Below, one piece after another: positions 55,641-64,000 of a DNA stretch of 64,000 bases. The DNA lies in assembly GCF_032854445.1 (NCBI RefSeq), contig NC_088299.1, positions 8,158,324-8,222,323 on the forward strand, read 5' to 3'. Source of the DNA: Liolophura sinensis. Lineage: Eukaryota > Mollusca > Polyplacophora > Chitonida > Chitonidae. Position numbers and translations under genes: made by a program. The notes beneath the pieces are model-generated. The model did no database searches. It saw only the letters and a program-made list of their open reading frames with translations, and was not told where the DNA came from. Each line of letters begins with the position of its first letter. Within the stretch, counting starts at the first letter, position 1.

Positions 55641-56501
55641 CTGAAGAAGAATAAAAAGGGAATTTCGTTAGGACATAATCAAAGCGTTGCGATCGTCTCA
55701 AGGATGGTAAATGGGTGCGCGATTTAAATAACAAATCATAATTAATTTTCATGGGACACTGTAGATTAAGTGAAATAAAGTAATACAATGTGTTTAAATG
55801 AATTAGGACATGAGTTTGCTTTACACAAATATGAACTAAATGAAATAAATCTATATGTACTTATGTACAGTTGTTAACTCTGCAAAACCCCTATAAAGTT
55901 TTGGAACAAAAATAAAGAATGTTGCAATATATTACACTTTCCAGACACATATTGTCTTTTGACATTTAGAGTTAAGCCCCTTATTTGCATTATGCCAACA
56001 AAAGTAGTCGCCCCTGTTGAGCGTATTCCATTAGGAGTTATCCCCCTTGTTTACATACTTCTGACCTGGCACACATTCGTGGATTTCAACTACGAAATAC
56101 GTAAGGAAATATGCCTCTAAGCCCCTCAGGCTTTCTATCTAGCTTTACTGGAGTTACAAACTATTAAAAGACACAACTGTCGTTAAATATAGTGAACTAA
56201 AACTACTGTTATTTCAATCAGAAATCTAGCGAATACGAAACGTAACATAACGTAATGTTAATTAAATGGAAACAACAACGTCTGACGGTGAGCGACAGAC
56301 AACTACTGTAAGCTAATCTACTAATTAATACAACGATGTGCTCATTCGGCAGAACTATACAAGTAACTATGCATTCAACAACTATCATATGGCTAAATGA
56401 ATCTGCATGATTAAATACCTGAAGAAGAATAAAAAGGGAATTTCGTTAGGGCATAATCAAAACGTGGCGATCGTCTCAAGGATGGTAAATGAGTGCGCGA
56501 T
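55641..56501. repeat. pair of 83-bp direct repeats
   Basis: 55641-55723 and 56419-56501 share CTGAAGAAGAATAAAAAGGG through GATGGTAAATG and GTGCGCGAT with about six differences. They are 778 bases apart. The interior is AT-rich and non-coding. They may be terminal repeats of a small element or two copies of a dispersed motif. Confidence 0.75.
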
Positions 56502-58021
56502 CCCACAATCCTATGCGTCTGAAGTCACGCTGTCTCAAACACACGAACACTCATTCCTGATGTTATTCATTACAGGTTATGAAAAACACTAACAGAAAAT
56601 TGTGCCACAATGATAGTTAACAAAAAAAATGTTACAAAAGATGGTTACTTCACTGTGGTGAGATTGCACATGTATATGGGGCCTCACATTCATATACCAA
56701 CTCCGTTAAAGTGATTGAACTCTTGCAGAGGGCTGGTTAATCAACGCAGAGAAAAAAAAAAACAGAGAAAAAAATTTAATACCTTTAATTGAGTTAGAAT
56801 ATTAACACGTTAACGCTTAATAAAACTGGTCAGAAAAAGTGCAGTCACTCCTTGTGGTCTTGATAGTGTTGACTTCAACATTTTAGTTTTAAGACTCAAT
56901 TTCCTTTAATGAAGAAGTAAAAACTTTAAATATTTATTAGGGTATTATCAAAATCATTCTGTAGTAAACATCTTCAGTCACTCGCGTTTGGTCAATTTGA
57001 AGGTAAAGGCTAACTGCGTCGACGTGATGGATCCCCTCCGAGAGAGTTTAATTTCCCGTGCTGATTTCGGTATACTACAGCTGGGCACCAAGTAATTTTG
57101 TCTATCGGTAGTTAGTCATCTCAGCTATCAATTCCAGGTAGGTGTTCCATGTATCATCACTAGTAAATACACACTGGAAGGAAAGTATAAAGGATAAATT
57201 CCAACAGCCATGTTTGAATACATACTCCTCACAGCCTAAACAAGGGAGACAACTGCTGACATTTCTAGCATATTTTGTACTTGTTTAATCTTTGCTTCAG
57301 TTTTGTTTAATCTTTTTTGAAAAATGTTTTTAGTAATCAATGTTGATTATGGTTCCCTCTAGGTCATTACCGGGAGACTGATCCTAAACAATTAGCCAGA
57401 TAGCATGTCAAATTGGTCTAATTTGCTAATAGTGACAGTGGTAATTGTATACATTGATTCCCCTCACTGTAAAGAGTATCTATTAAAACATGGCGGTTTG
57501 AGTTTCAATTTATCCAGTTTCCCCAATAGTTTCATGCTTGTGTGGGTTTACTGGTGATGACACATGGGAACACTACCTGAAATTAATAGCTGAAACGACT
57601 GTGACTATGGACAGACACATTATTTGGTGCCCTGCAGTAGTATACTAAAGCCCTTCAAGGAAGTACAGAGGTGTTCAAGTTAAGCGCATGGACAAGACTG
57701 GGCTGTGATAGTATACGTAATCACAGCCTGATAGGGCTAGCTGCTGTTCGGTTAAAACACAGGCTACTGAGTGAAAATTAACACCCAAATCCCGTGTAAT
57801 GCGAGATCCCGCGACAGATTTGTTTTTTAAAAAATGGCAGAAAACAAGGAACAAATCGGGTTCTCGTCAGAACGTTCATTTACTTTGCCAATATATCGGT
57901 GTTCAATAGGATCGGTTATAAAAAAATTTTAAAGAAAAAAGAAAAACCAATGTGCATCAATGGAGGAAGAATAGATTCTATCCTACCTATGGTACAACAT
58001 TCATGTACCGGTATTAGGTGA
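56502..58021. other. no gene seen
   Basis: AT-rich sequence with A-runs near 56751-56775. No open frame of note and no recognised repeat. Confidence 0.5.
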
Positions 58022-58305
58022 AGACTGACTGAATGAATGTTTGGGTTTTAACAATTTTTCAGTCATTTGACGACGAAGTCATTAGGTGTGTGTATACATG
58101 CGGTCTCCTTGTGGTAGAGCTAGTCCATGTCGCAAAAGTGCTGCCGCCACAAAGTATCCTGGCGAAGGGCCAACCAGGCGTGTTTCCTTGCTCTAACCTC
58201 CCAGCGCTGAGCGCCCAGTGAGGTAGCAACAAGTACTATTTTCAAAGTCTATGGTATGTCCACAGACTTCGATGCCAACACTCTAACATTTGGCCACTGA
58301 AGCTG
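58022..58305 (-). mobile_element. SINE family B copy
   Basis: The tail GACTGAATGAATGTTTGGGT is at the low end, then TTTTTCAGTCATTTGACGAC, then the body block GCTAGTCCATGTCGC. The head is eroded beyond 58260. It is in minus orientation. Confidence 0.75.
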
Positions 58306-60284
58306 TCTGAACGTGAAAACAAACGGACAGGAGGTGGATTCTATGACTTTGGCCATAGATCAGGGAAGCCAACAATAAAAGATTCACTTTAGCAAGGGAT
58401 TTTGCTAAAAAGTCAACATAACACAGAGAAGAACAGTTCATTTTTATTGCTTTTAACAACACCTGTTTTACATACACATATTAACAACAACATACATCTC
58501 AACCATGTTAGAAGGTTTGCTGATGCAATAAGTAGCATTTTAACAGTAATTAGCACTATCAAAGAATCGGATTATACACAAGGAATTTTCAAGATCACAT
58601 ATTAAACTATCTCTAAATGTGTGTCTCCCTTACAGTGTCTTACACGAAATGCTCATTAGAGACACCTCTAATTAGCATTTCAAACTCTCTAACTTAAGAT
58701 GTTGAAATATGACTTACATACGGAAATACTTTCATGTACAATTTATTTTTTTTGGTAAGAAATGCCGCAAGGCATGAAACATAATGTACCTGATTAAAAG
58801 AGAAATATGTGTGAACTAGGCCCTGCACATGTTTATAAATGTACTAATACCCATATTTTTATACATGATGTATTATACGCGGCACACTGATACATGCTCC
58901 ATAGTATTATCACATAATTCTGACAATCATTCATAAATTAATTACATTGTAGGAGCAGAAACATCAACATCAAATCTGAATTTTAACACAGAGATCTTAG
59001 CAACAAAAAGGTTTTAAACCATAAAAAAAATTGACTAAAACATATAGTGTAACTGACTTTGTAATAAAAGAAATCTGTATTACCTCAAACCCTGGAAATA
59101 TGGGATATGCAGAAACACAAATAATAAATTCCTTTGCTTAAAGAGTACACTAGGGCTTACATTTAGCTACTAAAATGGAAGAACAGCACTGTGCCTTCCA
59201 CAGACATAAGTGCCACTTCCTAGAACTGTCACGAAACCATTTTGCCATGTCCTAATTTCTACCACAATTCCTTAGCATTTTAATGTTACAACCAGTTTAC
59301 CTGCAATGTGAACACTGTAAATCGACAACTAACTTGTAAGTGACATATTTGACATGGCCTACTAGACTGACTAAATATAAGCCTGACCATTTACAACTAT
59401 TGTTGACGTTATATACTGCTTTAGACCGATAGTTGTACATGGCTTCAGTGATAGTATAAATGAAGAAGCAAGGCATCGCCTCGTTAAATTTCGATGGTTT
59501 GTTTTGATAATGATCCTGGCAAGAGAACTGAAACTTTGTGTAACATAAGAAATTCCTTGATTTCTTCATTATTTCATATTGTCCTCTTGTACCAGACAAA
59601 AGTGGTTCAACTAATATTAAGGAGGTGGGTAATACTGTGATTGTAGCAAGACGAGAATATGACGTCTGATGTTGTCGAACGAAGCTCATGCTATTTTGTG
59701 CACCCAATACCTTTTGTGTAAATCAACTCTACATCCTAAATAATATCAGTATTTATAAAAGTGACATGATTCAAAATGCTCTACATTGTTGTGATTTGTT
59801 ATGCTGCATTTATTACTCTATGTTACCCTTCAATTAACTGCTTAGTTACTTAGGTTAATCAGCCCTTTCACCTTGTGGAGCAATTCTCAATTCACAATTC
59901 AAATTCTTCACCTAATGATCACAGATAGGTGAGTCAATCTCACCACTTTGTGGGCGGTGAACAATTTTAGCAAACATTTTATGGTTGAAACCTAATAACA
60001 CTGTAAAAAAATGCGTCCTTGACTTGTTTAAAACATTGTTCTTGAAGACAGTTTGAAACACACAGATTTGCCTTTTTTCAGACTTCCTTGTCAAAATATC
60101 CCATGATTCTAAAAGCATTTCCCCACATCATGTTTAACAACAGGCAATACCATTTTTTAGTTTTCACAAATTCCCCCATTTTTTGTTTTAAGACAAGATG
60201 TCCATCATTAGGTTAACTGACAAAGCAATGTACTTCTCCCAAAAAACTTCTGTGCCAATGGAAGTTCCAGTAAATAACTTGAGC
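58306..60284 (-). other. no separate gene; includes presumed GPI 3' UTR
   Basis: The part next to 60284 is presumably GPI 3' UTR. TTTATT at 59809-59814 (AATAAA on the minus strand) is one candidate polyadenylation signal, 471 bases after the stop codon. The 136-codon minus-strand frame at 59297-59707 shows nothing recognisable and is read as chance. Confidence 0.4.
59809..59814 (-). terminator. candidate polyadenylation signal of GPI
   Basis: AATAAA on the minus strand, followed by a T/G-rich stretch within 60 bases. Other AATAAA hexamers occur in this AT-rich DNA, so the choice is tentative. Confidence 0.25.

Positions 60285-64000
<3,716 letters not shown>

Noticed and set aside
59297-59707. 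136-codon minus-strand ORF downstream of GPI
   Set aside because: It lies in or beyond the presumed 3' UTR, with no domain or splice context.

Overview
The window is a gene-poor, AT-rich stretch of an animal nuclear genome, dominated by repeats. It has introns with GT/AG borders, tRNA-derived SINEs, DNA-transposon remnants, many minisatellites and no bacterial-type gene packing. The commonest SINE carries a 3' module that I remember as frequent in mollusc genomes, so a lophotrochozoan, probably a mollusc, is the best guess. That assignment rests on memory and was not searched.

Only one gene is certain. The last five exons of glucose-6-phosphate isomerase (GPI) lie on the minus strand at 60285-64000. 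All exon phases agree and the stop codon is present; the 5' part of the gene continues beyond the right edge.

Positions 1-36500 are mostly non-coding. A few minus-strand open frames look like single exons of one or more long-intron genes: 330-372, 2717-2973, 19510-19758, 23270-23447 and a short start exon at 36487-36514 next to a GC-richer promoter-like stretch. I cannot name them. The rest is SINE copies, TTAA-flanked non-autonomous DNA elements and tandem arrays with periods of 47, 47, 33, 18/75 and 25/21 bp. The 33-bp array (15740-18040) is the largest of these.

Positions 36500-41590 hold SINE fragments and a 20-bp array. Positions 41590-42060 hold a broken reverse-transcriptase fragment. 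It abuts a tandem array of about 1.65-kb units (42096-49640), three complete units between diverged end units. Each unit has a GC-rich core with a TATA-like motif and two overlapping antisense open frames of about 70 residues. This is the least explained structure here and the best candidate for something undescribed.

Positions 50225-52905 hold a 5'-truncated, frameshifted Ty3/Gypsy-type pol fragment (RNase H end, zinc-binding domain, integrase), followed on the same strand by an ORF with two cysteine/histidine finger-like motifs. Positions 53297-55482 hold several minus-strand coding-like frames, partly broken, around a pair of 84-bp direct repeats; a second 83-bp pair lies at 55641 and 56419. 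From 56500 to 60284 there is no convincing gene apart from a SINE and the presumed GPI 3' UTR. The GPI introns contain further SINE copies.
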